DNA of 63,966 nucleotides from an uncultured Eubacteriales bacterium (GCA_902795135.1 CADBJW010000007.1:1-63966), one strand, 5' to 3'. Positions 6,923-16,674 are shown, numbered from the stretch's first letter. Notes: generated by a model not told the origin, from the sequence alone. Numbers and translations are program-made.

Positions 6923-7369
6923 TCATTTTTTCTTGTACTTATGTCCCACACCATATCCTTTAATGATATATCTCTTTGGAGCATCTTGTAACCAAAATGA
7001 TATTTTATTTTTACCTTTGCAAACAACTCTGAATTGGCAGCTATGTGAGGGTACAACAAATGTTTCTAAATTTCTTGTACCGTTTATTGTCTTTCCATTG
7101 TATTTAAAATTCTTAAATATAATTATATTTTTTTTTATTGTAACAGATCTTTTTCCATCAGTAGTCACATACTTCCCTTGCCATGATTTGGGAATATAAT
7201 TAAATCCTGTATTTTTTGCCTTTTTTGCATAAACAGTTTCAACGGATTTCACATCACCTATATCATCAACATTAACGTTATATCCGATAATCTGAATTGG
7301 AATCGTAAATAACCCTACAATTAAACATATTATTGTGCCTCTAAGAAGATATTTGTTTATTCTTTTCAT
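6923..7369 (-). CDS. Small secreted or membrane-anchored protein, unknown function
   Basis: A 148-residue protein with an N-terminal signal or anchor (MKRINKYLLRG, then a hydrophobic stretch to about residue 30) followed by a basic, lysine- and tyrosine-rich domain ending GVGHKYKKK. The mature part contains short beta-like segments (RSVTIKKNIIIFKNFKYNG) and two cysteines. I do not recognise the family. GGAGG lies 6 nt before the ATG at 7369; a longer frame adds 18 residues without support. The gene is much richer in A+T than its neighbours and lies next to a decayed transposase, which suggests acquisition by transfer. Confidence 0.7.
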   Translation of the reverse strand: MKRINKYLLRGTIICLIVGLFTIPIQIIGYNVNVDDIGDVKSVETVYAKKAKNTGFNYIPKSWQGKYVTTDGKRSVTIKKNIIIFKNFKYNGKTINGTRNLETFVVPSHSCQFRVVCKGKNKISFWLQDAPKRYIIKGYGVGHKYKKK

Positions 7370-7442
7370 AATAGCCTCCACAAAAGAATGTATGTTCACG
7401 CAAAAGATTTTCATAAAGATCATCTATGTCTTTGTTTATTCT

Positions 7443-7510
7443 ATGTTCTTATCCTGTCAAGGATAAGAACATATTGGTATACGTAGTATATCAATATGCG
7501 AACATATGTT
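7443..7510. repeat. Three consecutive palindromes
   Basis: The first palindrome is perfect: ATGTTCTTATCC (7443-7454), loop TGTCAA, GGATAAGAACAT (7461-7472). The second shares its AT and is one mismatch short of perfect: ATATTGGTATAC (7471-7482), GTA, GTATATCAATAT (7486-7497). The third is AACATATGTT (7501-7510). They open the 7370-8298 non-coding stretch, which otherwise holds the transposase remnant, another inverted repeat (8127-8170) and a terminator (8246-8277). Role unknown: operator cluster or end of a mobile element are both possible. Confidence 0.8.
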
Positions 7511-7527
7511 TTTATTGTGAGGTGAAT

Positions 7528-7998
7528 CTATTGTAGCAATTGGAAAAATATTGTGTACTTTTTTACCAACTTTTCCCAGATGGAGGTATATTTGTTCGCA
7601 TTTGCTTCAATCTTCGTTCCGTAAATGAAGGCCTCTTCCCCTGTGATTTGTCCGTGCTCATACGGTAGATGAGTCATCTGGGCAAGAAGCTGCTGTGCAC
7701 ATGGGTCAAAGTTTTTTGTCCGGAATCATACGATTGTGGTATGATCCGCAACCTGCCAACTCCCCAACAGATACATATAGTTGATGCCCCGCCGGCAGTT
7801 CTTCTCTATGGCTCTAGAGGATGTCGCGATCACCTCGTGATATGCATAGATCACGAACTTTATCATAATATTCTGAGACGCGTAATTTTCTGCCAACATT
7901 CTTTCATAGGTACCGTACAAAGCAGTCTGATTCATTTCCTCCACAAACTGACTGATGAGTCTCACACAATCATCGAATGGGATGATATTGCATTCCAC
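7528..7998 (-). pseudogene. IS1182-family transposase remnant with an in-frame stop
   Basis: The reading frame from 7998 resembles the N-terminal part of IS1182-type transposases: VIYAYHEVIATSSRAIEK, then CRRGINYMYLLG and ADHTTI. A TGA (7726-7728) interrupts where the family usually has an arginine codon. The same frame then continues with family-like sequence (FRTKNFDPCAQQLLAQMTHL, GEEAFIYGTKIEANANKYTS) to a TAG at 7528. The catalytic C-terminal half is missing, and no terminal inverted repeats or intact element surround it. A single CGA to TGA transition would explain the stop. Confidence 0.8.
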
Positions 7999-8126
7999 GT
8001 TGAAACGGCGCGAATACTTTTATTTTTTTGTTTTTGCGTGCATGTTTTCTTGAGAAATTGATAGGAAGCCCGAGGCGGATTCCGCAGGAGCAAGTCAGCC
8101 TATATGTAAAATAAACAAAGAAACAA

Positions 8127-8170
8127 CAAAATCTAGGGTATTGTCTGAACAGGCAACACCCTAGATTTTG
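8127..8170. repeat. Inverted repeat (13-bp perfect arms)
   Basis: CAAAATCTAGGGT (8127-8139) and ACCCTAGATTTTG (8158-8170) are exact reverse complements; the 18-nt interior pairs partly (TTG/CAA, CT/AG). It lies between the transposase remnant and the mtaD/spoVB terminator. It may be a second terminator or a vestige of the mobile element. Its 3' half shares GGCAACACCC with the terminator about 100 bp away. Confidence 0.75.
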
Positions 8171-8245
8171 CTGTTCTCTGTGAATGAGCATCTATGGTCA
8201 GCTGCAACGTGGACTTAGCTGAAGTACGTCCTGTCAGCTTCTCAT

Positions 8246-8277
8246 AAAAAAAGAGGCATTGCTTAAGGCAACACCCC
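8246..8277 (-). terminator. Terminator of the spoVB-like gene operon
   Basis: As RNA from the minus strand, GGGGUGUUGC (8268-8277) pairs along its full length with GCAAUGCCUC (8253-8262), using three G-U pairs, around a 5-nt loop, followed by seven U (8246-8252). It begins 21 bp after the stop of the spoVB-like gene. Confidence 0.85.
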
Positions 8278-8298
8278 CACTCAAGCATTAAGAATTAA

Positions 8299-9927
8299 TT
8301 ACCACAGGTTTAGTTTGTCACAAAGGCTTACAATCTTGCGGCCTATGGAGATTCCCATCAATTCATACCTTTCGATTGTATGGGTCTTGATGATAAGAAT
8401 TCCATACACACAGGCTCCTAACAAAATTGCAATCAGAGTAGACAGAGAATTGCTGCCAAGAACTGCAAAGCATCCGATATAAACGAGTTTCGCAGCCACA
8501 GCCATAATGATTGACGCGATCAAAGGCTTTACGACCGTTTGTCTGACGGGAACCCTGACGCCGGTGAACCTTTTCACACAGCGATAGTCAAGGGTTGCTG
8601 CAATGAGATAAGCACAAAGGGTTCCGATTGCTGCTCCAACGATGTTCAGACTTTTGATACCGACCAGAATCCACGTCAGACCCAGTTTGACGGCGATGCC
8701 GATGGCAAGATTGATCACCGGCCAGTTTTGTTTTCCCAGACCCTGCAGTACGCCGGTCAACGTCGTGGTCAGCGCCAGGAATATGAATCCCAGTGCCAGT
8801 ACGCGCAAACATGGTGTCGCGCTGATTGCGCTTTCCTTTTGCAGCGGATAGAGCAAAAGCAACGCCTGCTGCGCCAGGGCAAAGAGACCAAAGGCACAAG
8901 GAAGCCCGATGATTGTGGTCATCCGAAGGCCCAGCTTAATCGTACCTCTTACCTCGTCATCGTTGTTCAGGCGTTTTGCAGCTGCCACCATTGGCACGAT
9001 GCTGACGATGATGGCCTGCATCAGTACCTGTGGGAAGCCGACGATTGGATCTGCCATACTGGTAATCTGTCCATACAGATCATGGGCCGTGTTCATGTCC
9101 CAGCCCGTGAATATGAGACGCCGGTTTACGATTGCCGCGTCAATGGAGTTCATGAGCGGCAAAAGAGATGCTCCAATGGTAATTGGAATGGCTATAATGA
9201 CGATCTTTTTGACGATCGATTTGACCGATTCTGATTCCGTCGTTTTATCGTTATGTATTTGTCCGAAAATTTCACTCTTCCTGAGATGATAAATGATCAG
9301 TACGGTAAGAAGCCCGCCTACACCCCCGGCCGTTGCGCCAAAGGTTCCTCCTGCTGCGCCGCGGGCACCGGAATCGTACATGCTTGAAAACAACGTGGCA
9401 TTCATCATATAGTAGGCCAGTGCCAGGCCGCATCCGACACGGAATACCTGTTCCACGATTTGGGAAATCGCAGTTGGATTCATATCCTGTTGACCCTGGA
9501 AATACCCTCTGAAAGCGGACATGATCGGAACGAGAATCAGTGCGGGTGCGGTTGCCTGCAGAGCCAAGGCGGCTCCCGGAACCTTTACGACATTTGCAAA
9601 AGGCACCGCGCAAAGCATTACAACGACAGCACCTGCTACTCCAAGTGCTGTCATAAGAGTCAGCGACGTTCGGAAGACCTTATTCGCTTCCCGGAACTGT
9701 CCCACCGCATACCGTTCGGCGACCATCTTGGAAGTCGCCACCGGCAGACCAGCTGTGGATATGACAAGAAGAACGGAATAAACCGCATAGGCTGGCGCAT
9801 AATTCGCCATGCCCTCCGATCCGATCCAGTTGGTCAGCGGGATTCTGAAACAGGCTCCCAATATTTTTACAATGATGCCGGCAACTGCTAACACAGCTGC
9901 ACTTGTTACCAGTGATTTTTTTGACAT
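8299..9927 (-). CDS. SpoVB/YtgP-type oligosaccharide or lipid II flippase (MOP superfamily)
   Basis: This 542-residue membrane protein has about 14 hydrophobic segments. Motifs typical of the SpoVB/YtgP/MurJ group are present: MSKKSLVTSAAVLAVAGIIV at the start, GPxG-like TNWIGSEGMANYAPAYAVYS, MSAFRGYFQGQQDMNPTAIS and FPQVLMQAIIVSIVPM. Relatives flip lipid-linked peptidoglycan precursors across the cytoplasmic membrane; YtgP can replace other flippases in Bacillus. Being SpoVB-like does not by itself prove sporulation. The start lies 1 bp after the mtaD stop, so the two are co-transcribed. Confidence 0.85.
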   Translation of the reverse strand: MSKKSLVTSAAVLAVAGIIVKILGACFRIPLTNWIGSEGMANYAPAYAVYSVLLVISTAGLPVATSKMVAERYAVGQFREANKVFRTSLTLMTALGVAGAVVVMLCAVPFANVVKVPGAALALQATAPALILVPIMSAFRGYFQGQQDMNPTAISQIVEQVFRVGCGLALAYYMMNATLFSSMYDSGARGAAGGTFGATAGGVGGLLTVLIIYHLRKSEIFGQIHNDKTTESESVKSIVKKIVIIAIPITIGASLLPLMNSIDAAIVNRRLIFTGWDMNTAHDLYGQITSMADPIVGFPQVLMQAIIVSIVPMVAAAKRLNNDDEVRGTIKLGLRMTTIIGLPCAFGLFALAQQALLLLYPLQKESAISATPCLRVLALGFIFLALTTTLTGVLQGLGKQNWPVINLAIGIAVKLGLTWILVGIKSLNIVGAAIGTLCAYLIAATLDYRCVKRFTGVRVPVRQTVVKPLIASIIMAVAAKLVYIGCFAVLGSNSLSTLIAILLGACVYGILIIKTHTIERYELMGISIGRKIVSLCDKLNLW

Positions 9928-9928
9928 A

Positions 9929-11218
9929 CTATAATTCCCTTAAAATATTCTCCGTTGCCTGTTCCGCTTCAAAAATGGTCTTCTCTATATCGATGGTCAG
10001 GAATTCTCCGTTCTCAAAGAGCACTTTGCCGTCTGCCATGGTAAGGAGAACGGATTTGCCGGAACAGGAATACACTAAGTTATGAATCAGATTGTGCACA
10101 GGATGCATTTCCGGACCGGACAGATCGACCACGATCAAATCCGCTTTGTTGCCAACTTTCATACATCCGGTGTCTTCCCTGCCCTGAGCCTTTGCTCCGC
10201 CTTTTGTTGCTGCGTATAATACCTGCAGCGGCGTCATGACTTCAGGATCCGATACAGACACTTTATTTCCGATGGCCAGCACTTTCATTTCTTCAAAGAA
10301 ATCCAGGCTGTTATTGCTGGCCACACTGTCCGTACCGATGGCAAGGTTGACACCCTGCCGGATGATTTTTGCCGCATCACAGATCCCGCTTGCAAGTTTC
10401 ATGTTGCTGATCGGGTTGGTTGCCACGGTTACGCCCTTTTCACGGAAGATTTCAATGTCCTCATCGGTGGAATAAACACAGTGCGCAGCCAGAGCCGGAA
10501 CGTCAAACAATCCTGCCTTTTGCAGATAGGCTGCCGGCGTCATGCCGTGCCGCTGAATGCATTCCATGTGTTCGGATCCCGTCTCGGAGACGTGGATATG
10601 CATGACGGTGTCTCCGATGGATTTTGCGTAATCGGCCAGGGCCGTTGCCGTTTGAAGGTCCGACGTATATTCCGCATGGAGACTCATGTCGATTTTGATT
10701 CTGCCATGTTCCGCATTGTGACAGTTCTGATACAGGTCTTTCATCTCCCGGAAGCTGGTCATGGATTCTGCCTTCTCACCGGTAAAATTGGTTAAAGATC
10801 TGGAGATGTTGGCCTTTGCCCCTGCATCAGCCACTGCACGGACCATATCATCACAGAAATAATACATATCGCTGGTCGACACAATTCCATACTGTATGGA
10901 TTCAGCCATGGCAAGCAGTGTTCCCCAGTAAACTGCATTATGGTTTAAGTGATCCTCAAAGGGAAAGATTTTTTTCGTCAGCCAGTCCTGCAGCTTCAGG
11001 TTTTCTCCGTATCCACGCATGAGTGCCATCGGCGAGTGGGCGTGGGCGTTGACAAACCCGCTCATAAGCAGTTTCCCTCTGCCGTCATATTCCCTGCCAA
11101 AGTCACCTTCCGGCCTTTGGGCGCCGATATAGACGGTGCGGTCCTCTTTGGTTGCTACAAAAGCATCTTTTTGGATTTCCAAATTTTCATCCAGTACGTA
11201 AATATTCTTAAAAAGCAT
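9929..11218 (-). CDS. mtaD: Amidohydrolase, MTA/S-adenosylhomocysteine deaminase type
   Basis: This 429-residue metal-dependent deaminase of the amidohydrolase superfamily keeps the key motifs: FVNAHAHSPM (H59, H61), a metal-binding histidine in MHIHVSET, AAHCVYS and the catalytic aspartate in IGTDSVASN. MtaD-type enzymes deaminate methylthioadenosine, S-adenosylhomocysteine or adenosine to the inosine analogues and release ammonia. Related SsnA or guanine deaminases are less likely on these motifs. AGGAG precedes the ATG. It is followed after 1 bp by the spoVB-like gene; the pairing has no obvious functional logic. Confidence 0.82.
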   Translation of the reverse strand: MLFKNIYVLDENLEIQKDAFVATKEDRTVYIGAQRPEGDFGREYDGRGKLLMSGFVNAHAHSPMALMRGYGENLKLQDWLTKKIFPFEDHLNHNAVYWGTLLAMAESIQYGIVSTSDMYYFCDDMVRAVADAGAKANISRSLTNFTGEKAESMTSFREMKDLYQNCHNAEHGRIKIDMSLHAEYTSDLQTATALADYAKSIGDTVMHIHVSETGSEHMECIQRHGMTPAAYLQKAGLFDVPALAAHCVYSTDEDIEIFREKGVTVATNPISNMKLASGICDAAKIIRQGVNLAIGTDSVASNNSLDFFEEMKVLAIGNKVSVSDPEVMTPLQVLYAATKGGAKAQGREDTGCMKVGNKADLIVVDLSGPEMHPVHNLIHNLVYSCSGKSVLLTMADGKVLFENGEFLTIDIEKTIFEAEQATENILREL

Positions 11219-11243
11219 AGTTTCTCCTATTCATTGTCCTATA

Positions 11244-12791
11244 TTACATAAGCGGCGCCACGAATCTGAGCGCTTTGCCGCAGATTTTCCCAATCATGCT
11301 GTATTCGCTGCAGTTTTTTAAGGTGATGCGCTGGCACTTCTTCAGCGTTTCCTGAAAATCTTCTTCCACATCACGCACCACTGGATTTTTCCAAAGGTAG
11401 ACGGCACATTCAAAATGGAGATACAAACTCCTGAAATCAAGGTTGATCGTGCCAACCACGGCTTTTTCATCGTCGCAGGTAAAATTCTTCGCATGAATGA
11501 AGCCCGGTGTATACTCATATATTTTAACGCCTTTGCGTATCAGCTCCGGATAATGTGTTCTGGCCAGAAAATAGGCATACCGCTTGTCCGGAATATGTGG
11601 AACGATCAACTTGACGTCGATTCCTCTTTGGGCTGCGAAAATCAAAGCGCTGGTCATTTCTTCATCCAGAATCAAATAAGGAGTCATAATGTGCACATAC
11701 TCATTGGCCCGGTTGAGGATATCCAGATAAACCTTTTTCCCTACTTCTTCATCGTCATAAGGACTGTCTCCATAGGGAACCATGTATCCGCCGAAGTGCA
11801 TTCCCACATCCGGCGGGCAAGGCTTATACATATATCTGTGATACTGTTCCTGCCCTACAGAATTAATATTCCACATCTGCAAAAACATAAGCGTCAGATT
11901 GTTCACAGCGGCGCCCTGGATCATAATGGCCGTATCTTTCCAATGTCCGAACCGTTTCCGCTTGTTGATGTATTCATCCGCCAGATTGACGCCACCGGTG
12001 AATCCGGTGTGCCCGTCGATGACAACGACCTTACGGTGATCCCGGTTGTTCTGATGGGTGGATAAAAAGGCCCTCATCGGAGAGAACACCTTACACTGGA
12101 TGCCTCGTTTCTGCAATTCCAATGGATAATTCCTCGGAAGCAGAGACAAGGTGCATGTGCCATCATACAAAAACCGGACTTCGACGCCTTCTGCCGCTTT
12201 GCGCGTCAGCACTTCCAAAATGCTGTCCCACATTTCCCCTTTGTCGACGATAAAGTATTCCATGAAAATGAAATCTTTTGCCCTTTCAAGCTGCTTCAGC
12301 AGTTCTTCGTATTTCTTTTCCCCGGACGGGAAATATTTGGCGCAGGAGTTATCATGTACCGGGTAATTCCCCCCTTCATAGAGGTACTTGAATAATCCGT
12401 ATTCCTGCCCTGCATCGATCATAAGCCGGTTTACCGTATCCTTGTCCGGAAGCAAGTACCGCTCCTGTTCCACAATGAGCCGATCGATTTTTTCCCCGAT
12501 GGCTCTCGTCCCAGGTTGCAGCTTCACAAAAAAATAAAAAGGGACCCCAATGACAGGCGTGGCTACTATGATAATGATCCACATCAGTTTGAAGCTGGAA
12601 TTCTGTTGGATATTCAGCAGGTAAACGATTACAACTACCGCAATCACACCAACAATATTGTTCAGTACGATGACTTTTTCGTCCAATACGAAAATGCCGC
12701 CAAACAGAACGATGATCTGAATCAGTATCAGAAGAACGAATATGGTAGTTCGTCCGAATAACAGCTTCCAGAGTCCTCTTATTTTTCTCAT
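11244..12791 (-). CDS. cls: Cardiolipin synthase
   Basis: This 515-residue protein has two N-terminal membrane segments (about residues 14-36 and 42-60, with a third near 70-88) followed by two phospholipase D domains. HRKVVVIDG (252-260) and HAKNFTCDDEKAVVGT (second half) are the paired HKD motifs that form the active site. The enzyme condenses two phosphatidylglycerols to cardiolipin at the membrane. No strong ribosome binding site is seen before the ATG at 12791, 13 bp after hpt, so translation may depend on coupling. Confidence 0.93.
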   Translation of the reverse strand: MRKIRGLWKLLFGRTTIFVLLILIQIIVLFGGIFVLDEKVIVLNNIVGVIAVVVIVYLLNIQQNSSFKLMWIIIIVATPVIGVPFYFFVKLQPGTRAIGEKIDRLIVEQERYLLPDKDTVNRLMIDAGQEYGLFKYLYEGGNYPVHDNSCAKYFPSGEKKYEELLKQLERAKDFIFMEYFIVDKGEMWDSILEVLTRKAAEGVEVRFLYDGTCTLSLLPRNYPLELQKRGIQCKVFSPMRAFLSTHQNNRDHRKVVVIDGHTGFTGGVNLADEYINKRKRFGHWKDTAIMIQGAAVNNLTLMFLQMWNINSVGQEQYHRYMYKPCPPDVGMHFGGYMVPYGDSPYDDEEVGKKVYLDILNRANEYVHIMTPYLILDEEMTSALIFAAQRGIDVKLIVPHIPDKRYAYFLARTHYPELIRKGVKIYEYTPGFIHAKNFTCDDEKAVVGTINLDFRSLYLHFECAVYLWKNPVVRDVEEDFQETLKKCQRITLKNCSEYSMIGKICGKALRFVAPLM

Positions 12792-12804
12792 ATTATATTA
12801 CCGA

Positions 12805-13338
12805 TCAATCCTCATCATCTTCCAAATATGAAATATACGGAAGATTTCTGTATCTCTGGTCATAGTCGAGACCGTATCCGATGATGAACAGGTCATCGAC
12901 TTCAAACCCTATATAGTCAGCGTTGAGATCCACTTTTCTATTGCATTGCTTATTCAAAAGCGAGCAGATTTTAATCGACTTAGCGCCTCTGCTTTTGAGG
13001 TAGCCCACCAGATAATTGAGTGTGATCCCTGAATCCACAATGTCTTCTACAATGATCACGTTCTGGCCATCGATGTTCGTATCAAGGTCCTTGTTGATTT
13101 TCACAACACCGGAAGATTTCTTGGATGAACCGTAGCTGCTGACAGCCATGAAATCGATGGTCATATCAAGGGCCACGTTTTTCATAACGTCAGTCATCCA
13201 CATGACTGCCCCTCGCAGAATTCCGACAAGAATGACTTTCTCGCCTTCATAGTCTTCGGTGATTTTTTTGCCTATTTCCCGTGCTCTCTCTTCAATCTGC
13301 TCCTGAGTATATAAAACAGACCCAATTACGTCAGCCAT
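12805..13338 (-). CDS. hpt: Hypoxanthine phosphoribosyltransferase
   Basis: This 177-residue type I phosphoribosyltransferase carries the PRPP-binding signature VIIVEDIVDSGITL (about residues 94-107), the LRGAVMW loop and the C-terminal purine-contacting IIGYGLDYDQRYRNLP. It converts hypoxanthine (and guanine) plus PRPP to IMP or GMP in purine salvage. The first 8 bp overlap the end of the DUF1232 gene. In many Bacillota hpt sits beside tilS and ftsH; here it is in a different setting, between cls and a YkvA-like gene. Confidence 0.95.
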   Translation of the reverse strand: MADVIGSVLYTQEQIEERAREIGKKITEDYEGEKVILVGILRGAVMWMTDVMKNVALDMTIDFMAVSSYGSSKKSSGVVKINKDLDTNIDGQNVIIVEDIVDSGITLNYLVGYLKSRGAKSIKICSLLNKQCNRKVDLNADYIGFEVDDLFIIGYGLDYDQRYRNLPYISYLEDDED

Positions 13339-13687
13339 CCGTCTTGTCCTCCTTCGTCCCTGCGCTGTGCTCCTCGTCTACCTCATATTCTACATCATCG
13401 ACTACGTGTTTGCCATGGTATTTTTTGGACAGGTCTGTCACCTTCTCACCGTTCCAGTACTTATCCAGTTCATTCCTGAGATACCACAAAATCAAAAGCC
13501 AGACAACGATATCGTCCAGGATCCCTACAGGGAAAATAAACGGCGGGATAATGTCAAAAGGCAAAAACAAATAGATGATACCCGCGATAATAATGGCTTT
13601 CTTTCTCTTAGGCACCGTTTTATCGGCCAACATAAATCGGATGGCCTTGATTCTTCGCCACAGGACTCTAAACCCTAAAAACTGCAT
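13331..13687 (-). CDS. DUF1232 (YkvA-like) membrane protein
   Basis: A 118-residue protein with the DUF1232 core: KKAIIIAGIIYLFLPFDIIP followed by GILDDIVVWLLILWYL, two hydrophobic stretches around a conserved P-D-I-I-P turn. The C-terminal 30 residues are acidic and polar. Family function is unknown. AGGAG precedes the ATG, and the gene overlaps the start of hpt by 8 bp. Confidence 0.85.
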   Translation of the reverse strand: MQFLGFRVLWRRIKAIRFMLADKTVPKRKKAIIIAGIIYLFLPFDIIPPFIFPVGILDDIVVWLLILWYLRNELDKYWNGEKVTDLSKKYHGKHVVDDVEYEVDEEHSAGTKEDKTDG

Positions 13688-13706
13688 TTCGATCTCCTGT
13701 TTAGAT

Positions 13707-14306
13707 TTATTCCTGCAAAAGCCTTTGCATTACATCAAGCAGTTCTTCCTGACCGGTTCGCTTCAGAGCGGAAACCGGAAGAACCAGATCCTCCTGGTCC
13801 AGCCCTAAAGTCTGCCGGATCTGCTTGATTTGCTTTTGCATCTGGTTGCGCGATATTTTATCGGCTTTCGTTGCGACAACAATTCCATCGAGACCATAAT
13901 GTCTGAGATAGTCGTACATCTCCACATCCTGTTTGGATGGAGCATGGCGGATATCCACCAGCAAAACGACTTTCAGCAGATTCTGTCTCGAGCTGAGATA
14001 CTGCTCCATCATCGGCCCCCAGCTCTCCGATACGGATTTGCTGACTTTCGCATAACCGTATCCGGGCAGGTCGACGATACGGAACGCATCCTCCTGTCCT
14101 TCGTTGATGCGGTAAAAGTTGATGGTTCTCGTCTTTCCCGGGCTGCCGCTGACACGGGCAAGCTTTTTCCTGCCGGTCATAAGATTGAGCAAGGAAGACT
14201 TGCCAACGTTGGACCGTCCCGCAAAAGCGATTTCTTTGACCGTATCCACAGGATACTGACTTTTTTTTACTGCTACTGCTTCGAGCTGCGAATTGTTGAT
14301 TTTCAT
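13707..14306 (-). CDS. ysxC: Ribosome biogenesis GTPase EngB/YsxC
   Basis: This 199-residue GTPase has all G motifs: [11 protein letters not shown] (G1, residues 29-39), TRTINFY (G2), DLPGYG (G3), ATKADK (G4) and a G5-like SALKRTG. YsxC/EngB acts late in 50S subunit assembly. Its start overlaps the lon stop codon by 4 bp (ATGA). The lon-ysxC pair is conserved in many Bacillota, which supports both calls. Confidence 0.96.
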   Translation of the reverse strand: MKINNSQLEAVAVKKSQYPVDTVKEIAFAGRSNVGKSSLLNLMTGRKKLARVSGSPGKTRTINFYRINEGQEDAFRIVDLPGYGYAKVSKSVSESWGPMMEQYLSSRQNLLKVVLLVDIRHAPSKQDVEMYDYLRHYGLDGIVVATKADKISRNQMQKQIKQIRQTLGLDQEDLVLPVSALKRTGQEELLDVMQRLLQE

Positions 14307-16651
14307 TTTACAAGCACTTGTTTCAGAGCGTCGTCCACTTTATCGAGTAAAACGAACTCCATTTCGTTTCTTACAGCTTCCGGAATATCCGGGATGTCCA
14401 CTTCATTTTCTCTAGGCAGAAGTACTTTCCGGATTCCTGCACGGTGTGCGGCCATAACCTTTTCCCGGATTCCGCCAACCGGGAGCACCTTGCCGCGTAG
14501 GGTGATCTCACCTGTCATGGCAATATCCTTCTTGACCGGTGTCCCCGTCAGTGTCGAGATCAAAGCGGTGCACATGGTTACGCCGGCCGACGGGCCATCT
14601 TTTGGCGTCGCACCTTCCGGAATGTGCAGATGGATATCGTAATTTTTATAAAAATCAGGGTCAATGCCAAGTTTCTTCGCAACGGACCGGATATACGTAA
14701 TTCCTGTCTTTGCGGATTCCTGCATTACATCGCCCAGTTGTCCCGTAAGCTGCAGTTTGCCGGTTCCCGGGACGGCTGTCGTTTCAATAAATAACGTCTC
14801 TCCGCCCACAATGGTCCATGCAAGTCCTGTCGTTACACCGATTTCCGTCTTGTTTTTGATCACATCGAAACGGAATCGTTTCTTGCCCAGATATTCTTCC
14901 ACCCGTTTTGCGGTCATGCTGACCTTATCCGTTTCACCAGCAACGTATTTCCGTGCCACTTTTCTGCAAAGGTTCCCGATTTCACGTTCCAGATTACGAA
15001 CGCCAGATTCTCTGGTGTAATAGTTGATGATGGTTTTCAGCCCACTTTTCGGGAAGCTGATGATCTTGCTGTTCAGCCCGTTTTCCTTAACCTGTTTCGG
15101 CACCAGATACTGCTGGGCAATGTTCAGCTTATCGTCTTCCGTATATCCACTGACCTCAATGACTTCCATTCTGTCAAGCAAAGGCCGCGGAATGGTTTCG
15201 GTCGTATTGGCCGTCGTAATAAACATGACCTTTGACAAATCAAACGGCACTTCCAGGAAGTGGTCGGTGAAATCCTTATTCTGTTCCGGATCCAGTACTT
15301 CCAGCAGAGCCGACGCCGGGTCCCCTTTGTAATCGGCCCCGATCTTATCCACTTCGTCAAACAGGAATACCGGATTTCTGGTTCCACAGTCTTTGATGGA
15401 AGAAATGATTCTTCCCGGAATTGCGCCAATATACGTCCTCCGGTGACCGCGGATCTCCGCTTCGTCCCGGACGCCGCCCAGAGACATTCTGACAAATTCT
15501 CTGCCGATGGACCGGGCAACACTTCTGGCAATGGATGTCTTTCCGGTTCCCGGAGGCCCTACGAGACAAAGGATCGGGCCCTTCAGTGTTTCGGACAGCT
15601 GCATCACGGCCAGATATTCCAGCACGCGGTTCTTGACCTTATCCAGACCATAGTGGTCTTCGTTGAGGATTTCCTCCGCCTTATTGATGTCGATATTGTC
15701 TTCACTCAGGGTGTTCCATGGAAGCCCGAGAATCGTTTCCAGATACGTTCTGCTGACCGTTGCCTCTGCAGAAGAAGACTGCATCCGCGCGAAACGGTTG
15801 ATTTCCTTTTCGATTTTATCTCTCGTTTTGTCAGGCACGTCAAGATCAGCCAGCTGCTGTTTGTAGCCGGCAACCTCATCCTCAACGTTCTCGTCTCCAC
15901 CCAGTTCTTCCTGAATGGCTCTCATCTGTTCACGCAGGTAGTATTCCCTCTGATTCTGATTGATCTGGGACTTTACCTTTGAGGAAATATCCTGTTCGAT
16001 GTTCAGGATCTCGATTTCCTTGATTAGAATATCATTGAGCTTGCGAAGCCGTTCCTTCTGATCCAAAAGCTCCAGAACGGCCTGCTTGTCTTCGATTTTG
16101 ATTTCCAGGTGGGATGCGATCATGTCCGCCATCCGGCCCGGTGAGTCGATGGTTACGACGGAAGCGAATACTTCCGGCGCCAGATTCTGATTAATGTTGA
16201 TGTACTCATCAAAACTTCCCAGCACGGTTCTCATCAGTGCTTCTGCCTCAGGATCGTCGTTCGAAGCATTGTCGTCCGGCAACGGCTTGATCCGGCACTT
16301 AAAGAAGGGCACCTCAAAGAGGGTTTCGGTAATCTCACCTCTGCAGATTCCTTCCACAAGCACCCGAATGGAATCTCCCGGAAGCTTCAGCATCTGTTTG
16401 ATCTTGGCAATCGTACCGATCTGATAAAAATCTTTTGTTGTTGGCAGATCTGTATTTTCATCCATCTGTGATGAAAGGAAAATATACTGGTTATTGACCA
16501 TCGCTTTTTCCAAAGCGTTGATGGATTTTTCTCTGCCTATATCAAAATGAAGCACCATGTTCGGAAATACCGACAATCCCCTCAGCGGGATCATAGGCAG
16601 ATCCAGAAACTCTGCTTTTAGAATGGCTATGTCTCTGCTTTTTTCATCCAT
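14303..16651 (-). CDS. lon: ATP-dependent protease Lon
   Basis: This 782-residue protein is the usual length for LonA. It has an N-terminal substrate-binding domain (about 1-210), a coiled-coil linker, an AAA+ module with Walker [10 protein letters not shown] (365-373) and [11 protein letters not shown] (Walker B), then the protease domain with catalytic serine in [10 protein letters not shown] and the paired lysine in [11 protein letters not shown]. It degrades misfolded and regulatory proteins in the cytoplasm. GGGAGG precedes the ATG. Neighbours are clpX upstream and ysxC downstream, a classic proteolysis cluster. Confidence 0.97.
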   Translation of the reverse strand: MDEKSRDIAILKAEFLDLPMIPLRGLSVFPNMVLHFDIGREKSINALEKAMVNNQYIFLSSQMDENTDLPTTKDFYQIGTIAKIKQMLKLPGDSIRVLVEGICRGEITETLFEVPFFKCRIKPLPDDNASNDDPEAEALMRTVLGSFDEYININQNLAPEVFASVVTIDSPGRMADMIASHLEIKIEDKQAVLELLDQKERLRKLNDILIKEIEILNIEQDISSKVKSQINQNQREYYLREQMRAIQEELGGDENVEDEVAGYKQQLADLDVPDKTRDKIEKEINRFARMQSSSAEATVSRTYLETILGLPWNTLSEDNIDINKAEEILNEDHYGLDKVKNRVLEYLAVMQLSETLKGPILCLVGPPGTGKTSIARSVARSIGREFVRMSLGGVRDEAEIRGHRRTYIGAIPGRIISSIKDCGTRNPVFLFDEVDKIGADYKGDPASALLEVLDPEQNKDFTDHFLEVPFDLSKVMFITTANTTETIPRPLLDRMEVIEVSGYTEDDKLNIAQQYLVPKQVKENGLNSKIISFPKSGLKTIINYYTRESGVRNLEREIGNLCRKVARKYVAGETDKVSMTAKRVEEYLGKKRFRFDVIKNKTEIGVTTGLAWTIVGGETLFIETTAVPGTGKLQLTGQLGDVMQESAKTGITYIRSVAKKLGIDPDFYKNYDIHLHIPEGATPKDGPSAGVTMCTALISTLTGTPVKKDIAMTGEITLRGKVLPVGGIREKVMAAHRAGIRKVLLPRENEVDIPDIPEAVRNEMEFVLLDKVDDALKQVLVK

Positions 16652-16674
16652 AATCTTGATTCCTCCCTTTTATT

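Noticed and set aside
7726-7728. The in-frame TGA of the transposase remnant as a recoded (selenocysteine or read-through) codon
   Set aside because: The family has no selenocysteine, the catalytic half is absent, and a CGA to TGA mutation is the simpler cause.
7669-8061. A 130-residue plus-strand frame over the transposase remnant
   Set aside because: The opposite strand shows clear IS1182-type sequence; this frame has no ribosome site or recognisable sequence.
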